The notes below the pieces were generated by a model. It ran no database searches. It had not been told where the DNA came from and saw only the letters and a list, made by a program, of their open reading frames with translations. From contig JAATFM010000157.1 in NCBI GenBank assembly GCA_015655195.1, positions 1 to 40,315 of the forward strand: a stretch of DNA of 40,315 nucleotides, written 5' to 3'. The position numbers and the translations under genes are program-made. Numbering within the stretch: position 1 is the first letter of the stretch; each line of letters starts with the position of its first letter. This stretch comes from Terriglobales bacterium (GTDB lineage: Bacteria; Acidobacteriota; Terriglobia; Terriglobales; Acidobacteriaceae). Shown here piece by piece: positions 10,715 through 17,778 of the stretch.

Positions 10715-10795
10715 TCGGCTAAGAAAGATTAGCTGTATGCAACAAGGTTTTTTGCCCGCAACTTGCCCTGAGAGGCGCAGCAGGCCAGGCAAAAT

Positions 10796-11002
10796 CTATG
10801 AGGCGCGCAGCACGTTGGCCGCATTCAGCCCCTTGGGGCCCTGCTGGCACTCGAACTCCACGCTGTCACCCTCGTTCAGCGTCTTGTAGCCCTTCTCCTG
10901 GATTGCCGAAAAGTGCACGAAGACATCTTCGCCAGTGGAGCGTTGAATAAATCCATAACCCTTTGCGCCGTTGAACCACTTCACAACACCCTGTTCCTTC
11001 AT
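10796..11002 (-). CDS. csp: Cold-shock domain protein, CspA family
   Basis: A 68-residue single OB-fold protein that binds single-stranded RNA/DNA and melts secondary structure. RNP1 is KGYGFIQ (14-20) and RNP2 is VFVHF (27-31); the opening [14 protein letters not shown] is canonical. The GGAG before the ATG fits. No cold-box could be recognised in the leader. It is convergent with queG, 81 bp apart. Confidence 0.96.
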   Translation of the reverse strand: MKEQGVVKWFNGAKGYGFIQRSTGEDVFVHFSAIQEKGYKTLNEGDSVEFECQQGPKGLNAANVLRAS

Positions 11003-11365
11003 CCTGCTTCTCCTCGTGTATTGGCACAGCTTTCATGCCTTCCCGGCCGCGGGTAAGCGGCAGAGAAGGACCGCAAAAAGGGGGAGGGACACTCCGGCTG
11101 GCAGCAGCAGGGCTGCTGATATGTATTTTTCTGGTGCGCCGTGCTCACATTTATGGCATGAATTTGCGTCGGATGCAAGCGGAAATGCGGCGTGGCGAAA
11201 GGAAGCGCCGCTTTCGTGCGCAGCGGGTTAACCGCAAAGCGATTGGCGAAGTTATGCTGGAAGCAGGCATTCCTTTTGACGGAAGACGAATTCCCGCGGG
11301 CGAATCCTGATGCCTGAAGCTCTCCGGTTCCCGCAAACCAGCCAGACTTTCTTGAGGAGCGGCAG
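11003..11365. other. Intergenic region between csp and the YihY-type gene
   Basis: A 363-bp gap that would hold the csp promoter and leader on the minus strand and the promoter of the membrane-protein gene on the plus strand. Its only sizeable frame is the doubtful 11035-11310 ORF. No other feature is evident. Confidence 0.5.
11035..11310 (+). CDS. Doubtful small hypothetical protein
   Basis: A 91-codon frame with a possible transmembrane stretch (LRLAAAGLLICIFLV, about 20-34), then a very basic segment (RRMQAEMRRGERKRRFRAQR). An internal ATG at 11158 would give a 50-residue basic protein. Neither start has a ribosome site and no family is recognised. It ends 55 bp before the next gene on the same strand. 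It may be real but could equally be a chance frame in GC-rich leader DNA. Confidence 0.25.
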   Translation: MPSRPRVSGREGPQKGGGTLRLAAAGLLICIFLVRRAHIYGMNLRRMQAEMRRGERKRRFRAQRVNRKAIGEVMLEAGIPFDGRRIPAGES

Positions 11366-12328
11366 ATGGCCGATGTCTCAAATTCCGGTACTCTTCCCCA
11401 GCCTGAGGTTGCAGCGGAGATCGCTCCAGAGCTTGTCATTGCTGGCGCGGCGGGTGCAGCCAACGCATCCGAGGCCGATGCGCGGACCTCGAAGTGGTAT
11501 CGCCTGCGACAAGACGGCGCCGCGCTGATCAAATACCTGCTCGACAGCGAGGTTCACACCTATGCCTTCTCCGTCGCAGCCAACGCCATTCTTTCCTTCA
11601 TTCCCTTCGTCGTGCTGCTCTACTCGCTCTCGCTCGACATCTTTCATTCCAGGACAATGGCCGGAGTAGTCACCGACCTGGTCGATAACTATTTCCCGTC
11701 GACGGCCTCGGCTCACTTCAAAGAGCAACTGATACTTGCCGTGCCGCGCCACTTGCAGGCGCTTTCGGTGGTGCTGATTCTCATTTCCTGCACGGGAATC
11801 TTTCTGCCGCTTGAAGTTGCGCTGAACCAGGCGTGGGGCGTGGAGAAGAGCCGCAATTACCTGATGAATCAGCTTGTCGCCTTTGGCCTCGCCATCTGGA
11901 TGGTCCTGCTCGGCATGGCTTCGATCGCGCTGGGCGCAACGCAGAAGGCAGTGCTTGCGTTTCTCATGTTCCACAAGGTCGATAACTGGTTCTACAACGG
12001 CGTCAGCTATCTGTGGCTCGCACTCTGCAGCGGCGCAGCCTGTATCCTGTTTCTCTTTTCCATTTACTGGCTGCTGCCGAACCGCAAAGTGCCCTGGCGC
12101 CCGGTATTGCGAACCTCGATTGTGACAGGCATTATATGGCTCGTGGCAAAATACATATTCGCCGCCGTGCTGCCGCACATGGACCTGCGAAACCTCTACG
12201 GCCCGTTCTTCGTCTCCGTGGGCCTGCTCTTCTGGGCTTACATCTCGGGACTGATTCTCTTTGCCGGGGCGCAGTTCAGCGTGGCGAGACTCAGCGCAGC
12301 GCGGCCGGGCAACGGCGCAGGCAAGTAG
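11366..12328 (+). CDS. YihY/BrkB-family inner-membrane protein
   Basis: Integral membrane protein of 320 residues of the YihY/virulence-factor BrkB family, once mis-named ribonuclease BN. After a 55-residue Ala-rich cytoplasmic tail come about six membrane helices. The family blocks are seen: TYAFSVAANAILSFIPFVVL near the first helix and LYGPFFVSVGLLFWAYISGL near the end. A GAGGAG ribosome site lies nine bases before the ATG. The molecular function of the family is not established; transport or envelope roles are proposed. It is tail-to-tail with the beta-propeller lipoprotein, three bases apart. Confidence 0.9.
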   Translation: MADVSNSGTLPQPEVAAEIAPELVIAGAAGAANASEADARTSKWYRLRQDGAALIKYLLDSEVHTYAFSVAANAILSFIPFVVLLYSLSLDIFHSRTMAGVVTDLVDNYFPSTASAHFKEQLILAVPRHLQALSVVLILISCTGIFLPLEVALNQAWGVEKSRNYLMNQLVAFGLAIWMVLLGMASIALGATQKAVLAFLMFHKVDNWFYNGVSYLWLALCSGAACILFLFSIYWLLPNRKVPWRPVLRTSIVTGIIWLVAKYIFAAVLPHMDLRNLYGPFFVSVGLLFWAYISGLILFAGAQFSVARLSAARPGNGAGK

Positions 12329-12331
12329 CGG

Positions 12332-13531
12332 CTACTTTACCGTGAACGCCTTCACCGCAATCGCATTCGGGCCGCGGCCCACGGGCAGCAGAGTAAAGAG
12401 CTTGCGCGTCGAGGTACGGATCGCGGCCACATCGTCCGAGCCCGTATCGACGGCGAAGAGCAGATGGCCCTTGGCGGAAAACGCCAGCGCAGACGGCCCC
12501 TCGCCCACGCGCACCGACCCGGCGCGGCTGCCGTCGTCGATGGAGTAGACAGTCACGAACTGTGAGCGGGCATTGGCCACGTAGAGCAGGGAATTGTCGC
12601 TTGTGACCGCCCCGCCCGCAGGGCCGTTGCCGATGATGTAGGTCGATCCCACCTCGTCGGTCGAGGCGTAAATCTCGGAGACCGAATTGGCGAGCGAATT
12701 CAGCACAAAGGTCTCACCGCCGTCGGGTTTCAGTGCCAGATGCTCCGGCCCGCGGCCCACTTCGAGCAGTGCTTCGAGCTTGTCGGCTTGGGCCTGCCGC
12801 TCAGGATGGGCCTCGGTAGCAAGTGCGATTGCCATTACATTGTGGCCTTCCGCGCAGGCCACGAATGCTTTCGAGGAATCGGGCAAAATCGCAGCGTCGT
12901 TTGCGCCCGCGCAGCCGGTAAATACAGCCCGTACCTTGCGCGATGCAGTATCGATCACGCTGACCGAGTTGCCGCCGCGGTTGGTGACGATCACTGTTCT
13001 GCCGTCCGATGAGACGCGCGCCACGCGCGGGTTTTCTCCCACGCCGATGATAGCGGCTTCATGCCGCGTATTCAGGTCTACGACAGAAACCGAGTTCGCG
13101 GCTGAGTTGGCAACATAGGCCAACTCGCCCTTGCCGTCCACATCGATTGAGACAGGATTGCGCTGCACGGGAATCGTTGCAGCGGCAGCGTTCTTTTCGG
13201 CGTCGATGACTGTCACCGAGCCCTGCGCTCCCTTGGCGCCGGAGTTCACAACGTAGACCTCGTTGCGTGTGGGGCTTGCCGCAACGGCCACCGGGTTCTG
13301 CCCCGTGGCAATCTCGCGGTCAACGCGCACATTTACCACGTCGAGTACGGAGACGGTGCCGCTTACGCCGTTCGTCACATAGGCGTATTCGTGGTAATTG
13401 GCGGGGAACTGCGGAAAATCACTCTGCCGGCAGCCAGCCAGTGCGAGGCAGCAAAAGCCAATCGCCCCGGCACGGGCTGCGAGTGGGCGAGAGTTGAGGC
13501 GCATGGTTTTTCTATCGGCTCTGCCCGTCAT
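12332..13531 (-). CDS. YVTN-type beta-propeller lipoprotein
   Basis: Exported lipoprotein of 399 residues made of repeated blades of the YVTN/SMP-30-like kind. A lipobox is visible: the hydrophobic run AIGFCCLALAGC ends in the Cys that would be lipidated. Blade signatures recur, such as YVTNGVSGTVSVLDV, YVVNSGAKGAQGSVTVID, YVANSAANSVSVVDL and VTNRGGNSVSVID. The ATG at 13531 was chosen because GCAGGAG lies just upstream. It overlaps the end of ccmD by 20 bases, so the gene is probably coupled to the ccm operon. An ATG at 13504 or a start at 13561 are alternatives. Blade proteins of this kind are scaffolds or binding proteins; its link to cytochrome maturation is inferred from position only. 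Confidence 0.85.
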   Translation of the reverse strand: MTGRADRKTMRLNSRPLAARAGAIGFCCLALAGCRQSDFPQFPANYHEYAYVTNGVSGTVSVLDVVNVRVDREIATGQNPVAVAASPTRNEVYVVNSGAKGAQGSVTVIDAEKNAAAATIPVQRNPVSIDVDGKGELAYVANSAANSVSVVDLNTRHEAAIIGVGENPRVARVSSDGRTVIVTNRGGNSVSVIDTASRKVRAVFTGCAGANDAAILPDSSKAFVACAEGHNVMAIALATEAHPERQAQADKLEALLEVGRGPEHLALKPDGGETFVLNSLANSVSEIYASTDEVGSTYIIGNGPAGGAVTSDNSLLYVANARSQFVTVYSIDDGSRAGSVRVGEGPSALAFSAKGHLLFAVDTGSDDVAAIRTSTRKLFTLLPVGRGPNAIAVKAFTVK

Positions 13532-13676
13532 GCGCTCCTGCCGCAATGGATTTCGCCGCACGCTTTGCCGCGCTCCACTTCACTGCCAGCCATGCCACGT
13601 AGCCAAGCTGGATGATCCACGTGATCGCGTAAGCCGCAACCGTGAACTCGTGATTGAGAATTGCCGTCTGGTCCAT
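13512..13676 (-). CDS. ccmD: CcmD-like small membrane protein of the heme exporter
   Basis: A 54-residue protein with one central membrane helix (AYAITWIIQLGYVAWLAV, about 16-32) and a basic C-terminal tail (KWSAAKRAAK). Size, topology and position directly after ccmC match CcmD, which in System I holds the CcmABC complex to CcmE. The ATG follows GTGGAGACA with good spacing. Its last codons overlap the start of the downstream lipoprotein gene. CcmD sequences are poorly conserved, so the assignment rests largely on context. Confidence 0.75.
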   Translation of the reverse strand: MDQTAILNHEFTVAAYAITWIIQLGYVAWLAVKWSAAKRAAKSIAAGAHDGQSR

Positions 13677-13711
13677 TGTCTCCACCCGTCGATCCCGTTA
13701 AACGCGGCTTG

Positions 13712-14422
13712 CTAAATTTGGCTTTCGAGCGCGTTGAAAGCTTCGGCCTCGGCGTTCTTCTGCCGCCGGCGTTCGAGCATATAGCGCAGCGCCAGAATCA
13801 GCACGCCCCACGCCAGCCACGCCAGCACATTCCACCCGAAGGCCCCGAGCATTTTGGGGTCCTTGATGCCGGAATCCGAACCGCCGCCAAAGACCGGCGC
13901 GGGGTGCTGCGTGCGCCACCAGCGGTTCGACATGTAGACAATCGGCACGTCGAGTGCGCCGAAGATTCCGAGCACTGCGGCCAGTGTCTGCACCTGCGGC
14001 CCGGCGGCAAAGCGCCGCAGCAGCAGGTAGCTGGTATAGATGAGCCACAGCACCAGCGTTGTGGTCAGACGCGCATCCCACGTCCACCAGATTCCCCACG
14101 CACGGCGGCCCCAGATCGGCCCGGTAATCAGCACGACCGTGCAGAAGACCACGCCGACCTCGGCGCCAGCCAGCGCCCATGCGTCGGCCATTTGCGCGAG
14201 CTCCGGAACGCGGTTCCGAAACGCCAGGTAGCCGATGGAGCCGAGCAGGCTGATAGCGAAAAAGAGAAAGGCCACCATGGCCGAAGGCACGTGGTAGTAG
14301 AAGATGCGCTGCACCTCGTGCATCGTCTGCTCGTCTGGCGCGACGTAAATGGCCTGGTAGTAACCCCAGACCATGAGAGCCGCGACGACGACCGCGTAAA
14401 TTCCGATTGCAAACTTTTTCAT
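13712..14422 (-). CDS. ccmC: Heme exporter protein CcmC
   Basis: Six-helix inner-membrane protein of 236 residues that presents heme to CcmE in System I cytochrome c maturation. The tryptophan-rich heme-handling motif is present (WGIWWTWDARLT, 109-120), and the flanking histidines His44 (YYHVPSA) and His173 (RWWRTQHP) are in the expected places. The ATG follows AGGA. It is separated from the upstream ccmB by the higBA pair, so it may be transcribed from higBA read-through or its own promoter in the 132-bp gap. The next gene, ccmD, starts 35 bp downstream. Confidence 0.95.
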   Translation of the reverse strand: MKKFAIGIYAVVVAALMVWGYYQAIYVAPDEQTMHEVQRIFYYHVPSAMVAFLFFAISLLGSIGYLAFRNRVPELAQMADAWALAGAEVGVVFCTVVLITGPIWGRRAWGIWWTWDARLTTTLVLWLIYTSYLLLRRFAAGPQVQTLAAVLGIFGALDVPIVYMSNRWWRTQHPAPVFGGGSDSGIKDPKMLGAFGWNVLAWLAWGVLILALRYMLERRRQKNAEAEAFNALESQI

Positions 14423-14554
14423 CGATCCTGTCCGAAATCCTGTCTGGTCAGGCAGCGCGAGCCGCGAATCGCCTGCTCGTTTCTGCCGGAAATATCAGTG
14501 TACGTTCCTTGCCTGCCAGCGGTCTCCGTCCTGCGGTGGAGGCCGTGATGGGCG

Positions 14555-14854
14555 TCACGCGGCCTTCGCGTGCGGCTTTACCTTATTCAGCGATTTGCTT
14601 TTGGAGGCAGTCCAAAGGTCGTATCCACTTTGCAGGCCAATCCAGAACTGCGCGGAATTGCCAAAGTAACGGCCCAGCCGTAGAGCCGTGTCGGCGGTAA
14701 TGCCGCGTTTGCCGCGCACCAAGTCGTTCGCGCGCGGGATGGAAATATGCAGGTCTTTGGCCAGCCGGTAAGCTGTAAGGCCTAGCGGCTCCATGAACTC
14801 GGTCAACAGGATTTCTCCGGGATGAATAGAAAATGCGAAGGGAATTGACTCCAT
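14555..14854 (-). CDS. higA: Antitoxin HigA, helix-turn-helix
   Basis: A 99-residue Xre-type DNA-binding antitoxin of the HigA/VapI family. The opening HPGEILLTEFMEPLGLTAYRLA and the following ISIPRANDLVRGKRGITADTALRLGRYFG form the five-helix domain of this family. It would neutralise HigB and repress the operon by binding the palindromes upstream of higB. It starts nine bases after the higB stop with an AGGAG site overlapping that junction. Toxin-first order is typical of higBA. A Lys-rich tail (KSKSLNKVKPHAK) ends the protein. Confidence 0.95.
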   Translation of the reverse strand: MESIPFAFSIHPGEILLTEFMEPLGLTAYRLAKDLHISIPRANDLVRGKRGITADTALRLGRYFGNSAQFWIGLQSGYDLWTASKSKSLNKVKPHAKAA

Positions 14855-14863
14855 AGTCTGCTC

Positions 14864-15145
14864 CTAGTGGTAGTCCACAATTTCCACGCCGCTCGCATCT
14901 CCGTTATGCCATACAAAGCAGAGCCTGTACTGGTCATTGATGCGAATACTGTACTGGCCCTTGCGGTCTCCTGTCAGTGCCTCCAGACGATTGCCGGGAG
15001 GTACCTTGAGATCGGTAAGGTGTGTTGCCCAGTGCAGAATCGCGAGCTTTTTCAGTGTAGCGATGCGGATGCTTGCCGGAACTCGGCGGCTCTTGCCGGT
15101 CTCCCAGAGCAGTTCCGTGTCCGCGTCCTTGAAGCTCTTAATCAT
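14864..15145 (-). CDS. higB: Toxin HigB, RelE-fold mRNA interferase
   Basis: A 93-residue RelE/ParE-superfamily toxin expected to cut mRNA at the ribosome. Typical blocks are MIKSFKDADTELLWETGKSR, LKKLAILHWATHLTDLKVPP and GQYSIRINDQYRLCFVW with the conserved Arg residues, ending in VEIVDYH. A well-formed promoter places the -10 box only five bases before the ATG, so the transcript would be nearly leaderless; no ribosome site is present. The pair sits between ccmB and ccmC. Confidence 0.95.
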   Translation of the reverse strand: MIKSFKDADTELLWETGKSRRVPASIRIATLKKLAILHWATHLTDLKVPPGNRLEALTGDRKGQYSIRINDQYRLCFVWHNGDASGVEIVDYH

Positions 15146-15150
15146 CTTCG

Positions 15151-15179
15151 ATAATAACGAGTACCGTTATGAACGTCAA
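15151..15179 (-). promoter_or_regulatory. higBA promoter
   Basis: On the minus strand TTGACG (15174-15179) and TATTAT (15151-15156) are separated by exactly 17 bases, close to the sigma-70 consensus. Transcription would start at or within a base or two of the higB ATG at 15145. Confidence 0.75.
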
Positions 15180-15186
15180 CCGTTAT
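15154..15186. promoter_or_regulatory. Two palindromic operator candidates for HigA
   Basis: ATAACG-N5-CGTTAT (15154-15170) is a perfect palindrome overlapping the -10 box. TGAACG-N5-CGTTAT (15170-15186) is near-perfect and overlaps the -35 box. The centres are 16 bp apart. Placement on the promoter fits autorepression by HigA alone or with HigB. Confidence 0.7.
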
Positions 15187-15193
15187 GTTAGGT

Positions 15194-15862
15194 TTACTCC
15201 GCGTGCAACACCACGTCAAAGAGCAGCAGGCACGCCGTGGTGAAGATGATGTCGTAGCCAGCAAGCATTTTGATCCACAATGCAGGGTCGCTTTCGCCGG
15301 TCAGAATCGCTGTGACGGAAAGCACCATGGCCAGTAGCGCCGGAATGAAGATAGGGAAGAGAATCAGGGGCAGCAACAGCTCGCGGTTGCGGCTGCGAAT
15401 GGAGAGCGCCGCGAAGAACGTGCCGTTCGCAACCAGAGCCCAGGTTCCCAGCGGCAGCACTTCGGCAAGCAGCCAGGCGTTGCCTTCGATGCGCAGGTTG
15501 TAAAAGACGAGAAAAACCGGCGCGAGCAGAAGTTGAACGATGGAAACGAAGAGAAAATTCGCCAGCGCCTTGGCGAGAAAGAGCGCCGCGCCGGAAGAAG
15601 GCGCCATGCGCTGCGCGTCGAGAACATTGTGGCGAATCTCCCGCGCCCACGCCTGATTAAGCGTGCTGGAGGAGGCAAACAGCGTAGCCACGCACAGCAC
15701 GCCGCCGGCAATATCGCGCGCAAATGCGCCGCGCGGATCGAAGGCCAGCGAAAAGACCACGACCACCAGCAGCGCGAAGAAGAGCATCGAGTTGATGGAC
15801 TCTTTCGAGCGCCATTCGATGCGGAGGTCTTTGACGAGATGCGTCCAGACGGCGCGGATCAT
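15194..15862 (-). CDS. ccmB: Heme exporter membrane subunit CcmB
   Basis: Inner-membrane subunit of the CcmAB transporter, 222 residues with about six helices. The opening (WTHLVKDLRIEWRSKESINSM) and the ENxxxLDxxxxxP-like stretch REIRHNVLDAQRMAPSS are those of CcmB. Its ATG overlaps the stop of ybaK in an ATGA arrangement. It works with CcmA, CcmC and CcmD to load heme on CcmE. The gene ends 49 bp before the higB start region. Confidence 0.93.
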   Translation of the reverse strand: MIRAVWTHLVKDLRIEWRSKESINSMLFFALLVVVVFSLAFDPRGAFARDIAGGVLCVATLFASSSTLNQAWAREIRHNVLDAQRMAPSSGAALFLAKALANFLFVSIVQLLLAPVFLVFYNLRIEGNAWLLAEVLPLGTWALVANGTFFAALSIRSRNRELLLPLILFPIFIPALLAMVLSVTAILTGESDPALWIKMLAGYDIIFTTACLLLFDVVLHAE

Positions 15863-16377
15863 GCGTGCCGGCCTCCGTCTGTATGTGGCGACTGGGCCTT
15901 GGTGAGATCGGCGGTTTCCACCGGCACGTCGAGCGCCGCAGCCGCGCGCAGATAATTTTCCGGCGACAAAATCAACTGTGTCCCACGTGCGCCTGCCGAG
16001 ACGCTGATCTTGTCGAAGAGAATGATCGTCTCATCCACGCATACCGGGAAAGATTTTTTCGCACCAAAGATCGTCACGCCGCCGCGAATGTATCCAGTGA
16101 GTGGCTGCACGTCCTTGAGCGAAACCATCTCGGCCTTGCGCAGCCCGGCGGCCCGCGCCAGCTTCTTGAAGTCCAGCTCGGCATCGCCGGGAATCACGGC
16201 AAAAACATACGAACCCGGCCCGCCGGTTGTCAGCAGCGTTTTGAAAACCTGCTCCGGCGGCATGTCGATCTTCTTCGCCACGGTAATGGCGGAGAGATCT
16301 TCGGGGTCCACCTCATACTCGCGCAGCTCGAAGGAAATGCCGAGAGTTTCAAGGAAACGCGCGCCGTTGGTCTTCAT
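15859..16377 (-). CDS. ybaK: YbaK/EbsC-family Cys-tRNA(Pro) deacylase
   Basis: A 172-residue trans-editing protein that removes Cys from mischarged tRNA(Pro). The catalytic Lys is in VFKTLLTTG, and the family blocks GYIRGGVTIFGAKKSFPVCV and SAGARGTQLILSP are intact. It overlaps ccmA at its start and ccmB at its end, each by four bases (ATGA), so it is translated with the heme exporter. A functional link between Cys editing and cytochrome c assembly is not established; the placement is unusual. Confidence 0.93.
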   Translation of the reverse strand: MKTNGARFLETLGISFELREYEVDPEDLSAITVAKKIDMPPEQVFKTLLTTGGPGSYVFAVIPGDAELDFKKLARAAGLRKAEMVSLKDVQPLTGYIRGGVTIFGAKKSFPVCVDETIILFDKISVSAGARGTQLILSPENYLRAAAALDVPVETADLTKAQSPHTDGGRHA

Positions 16378-17075
16378 AGTGTCGGCGCTCCCGGCAAAAG
16401 GTTTTCCACGCGCCCGGCTTTGAGCGTCAGCACGAAATCCGCGATCGGCGCGGCATGTTCGCGCTGGTGCGTAGTAAGAACGATCGTCCGGTTCGCCTGC
16501 CGGAAGCGGGCCAGCAACTCAACCATCTGCGCCACGGACTCAACATCCATGTTGGAAAAGGGCTCGTCGAGCAGCAGCAGTTCCGGCTGGGCGAGCAGCA
16601 CGCGAGCCAACGAGGCCCGCTGCCGCATTCCCTGCGAATATTGCCCCACGGGCCGCTTCAAATCCGGGTCCAGCCCGACTTGTCGCAGCGCGTCGGCCGG
16701 CGCGAGGCATTCGCGTCCCACATAGAGGCTGGCAAAGTAGCGCAGATTTTCTTCCCCTGTCAACTCGTCGTAAAGCATTGACGCGTGGCTCATGTAGCCG
16801 ATGCGCTCGCGGGCCTCATGCGGTTCAACGAAATTGGTTTCAGCGGAATTCGTTCCATCGGGGCTAAAGACTCGCACGGTTCCGTGGCTTGGCCGCAGCA
16901 GCCCGGCAAGAATCCGTAGCAGCGTAGACTTGCCCGCGCCGTTCTCGCCAACGAGGACGTAGCACTTTCCGGTCAACAACTCCGCGTTCACATGGCGCAG
17001 AGCCGCGAACTCACCGAACAATTTGGAAACATTGCTGAGCCGGGCGCAGCCCGCCGTGCTTGCCGCGCCTGTCAT
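16374..17075 (-). CDS. ccmA: Heme exporter ATP-binding protein CcmA
   Basis: ABC ATPase of 233 residues that drives release of holo-CcmE in System I. Walker A GENGAGKST, signature YSQGMRQR, Walker B LLLLDEPF and the switch region TTHQREH are intact. Size and operon position identify CcmA among ABC ATPases. It begins three bases after the ccmE stop and ends in an ATGA overlap with ybaK. Confidence 0.93.
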   Translation of the reverse strand: MTGAASTAGCARLSNVSKLFGEFAALRHVNAELLTGKCYVLVGENGAGKSTLLRILAGLLRPSHGTVRVFSPDGTNSAETNFVEPHEARERIGYMSHASMLYDELTGEENLRYFASLYVGRECLAPADALRQVGLDPDLKRPVGQYSQGMRQRASLARVLLAQPELLLLDEPFSNMDVESVAQMVELLARFRQANRTIVLTTHQREHAAPIADFVLTLKAGRVENLLPGAPTL

Positions 17076-17078
17076 GCG

Positions 17079-17588
17079 CTAATTCGCCGACCCCTGTGAT
17101 GGCGTGGAAAGGGCCGCACGCGGATTGCCCGCAGCCGGAGCAGCGCCGGGGTGTTGCACGCCAGGTACCGTGGGCGCGTACTTGCTGGCGCATTTGGCCT
17201 GAAGGGTGTTGGCGTGAAAGACGCCGTCACGCCCAAAGGTTCCCATGGCCAGCGCCTGCGAGTCGTCCTTGAAGGTATCGGGCGGCGGCTCGGACCCTTT
17301 GTACTCCACCTTGAGCAGCTTGCCCATGGCGGCCTTTGGCGTGTGGCTCTCGAACTCGTTGAGCACGAAGATGACATGAGTGCCGCTCTGCTCGATGGAG
17401 CCCGGCTGCACGAATCCCTCCACGCGCAGGTTGCTGGTGTAGGCTTTGTCGCCCATGCCACCCAACTCGGCAATGGTGACAAAGTAGCTCTTGCTCGATC
17501 CATAACCGGCGTATGCCAGCCAGCCGATGGTTCCCACAATGACGGCCACGGCAAGGCCGATCCGAATGCTGCTCGAAGATGGTTTCAT
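17079..17588 (-). CDS. ccmE: Heme chaperone CcmE, variant with C-x3-Y heme site
   Basis: Membrane-anchored periplasmic heme chaperone of 169 residues. An N-terminal anchor (IGLAVAVIVGTIGWLAYAGY) precedes the OB-fold domain with LRVEGFVQPGSI and the terminal heme-binding strand DGVFHANTLQAKCASKY. In the common form the covalent heme ligand is His in H-x3-Y; here it is Cys133 with Tyr137 (C-x3-Y), the variant known from Desulfovibrio-like and archaeal System I. The Pro/Ala-rich tail has no assigned role. It is the first gene of the cluster and has a good promoter upstream. Confidence 0.92.
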   Translation of the reverse strand: MKPSSSSIRIGLAVAVIVGTIGWLAYAGYGSSKSYFVTIAELGGMGDKAYTSNLRVEGFVQPGSIEQSGTHVIFVLNEFESHTPKAAMGKLLKVEYKGSEPPPDTFKDDSQALAMGTFGRDGVFHANTLQAKCASKYAPTVPGVQHPGAAPAAGNPRAALSTPSQGSAN

Positions 17589-17608
17589 AGAAAGTCCGCT
17601 TACTTATA

Positions 17609-17637
17609 ACGATACGAGCCGCGCCCGGCAGGGTCAA
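17609..17637 (-). promoter_or_regulatory. Promoter of the ccm operon
   Basis: On the minus strand TTGACC (17632-17637) and TATCGT (17609-17614), followed by TATAAG, are 17 bases apart. The start codon of ccmE lies 21 bases downstream of the -10 box. Confidence 0.6.
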
Positions 17638-17646
17638 TACGGCGGG

Positions 17647-17662
17647 CGTGATACATGTCACG
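17647..17662. promoter_or_regulatory. Crp/Fnr-like palindrome upstream of the ccm promoter
   Basis: CGTGA-tacatg-TCACG is a perfect 5-N6-5 palindrome with the core GTGA-N6-TCAC of Crp/Fnr-type sites. Its centre is about 17 bp upstream of the -35 box. A redox- or cAMP-type regulator could act here. Confidence 0.45.
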
Positions 17663-17730
17663 GTCCGAGCAGGTTGCAGTACAGGTAGAGGGTCAGTTTG
17701 GAGGGATGGGGCACGGCGCTTTTGTGCTGT

Positions 17731-17770
17731 TTTCCCACCCCAGGCCCCTGGTTTTGGGACCTGGGATAGC
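17731..17770. repeat. Dispersed repeat module E (partial), after the M28 peptidase
   Basis: CCCACCCCAGG...CCTGG...GGGACCTGGGATAGC is a shortened copy of module E. It starts about nine bases past the peptidase stop on that strand and folds into a GC-rich hairpin, so it may serve as its terminator. Confidence 0.65.
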
Positions 17771-17778
17771 AAGAATGC

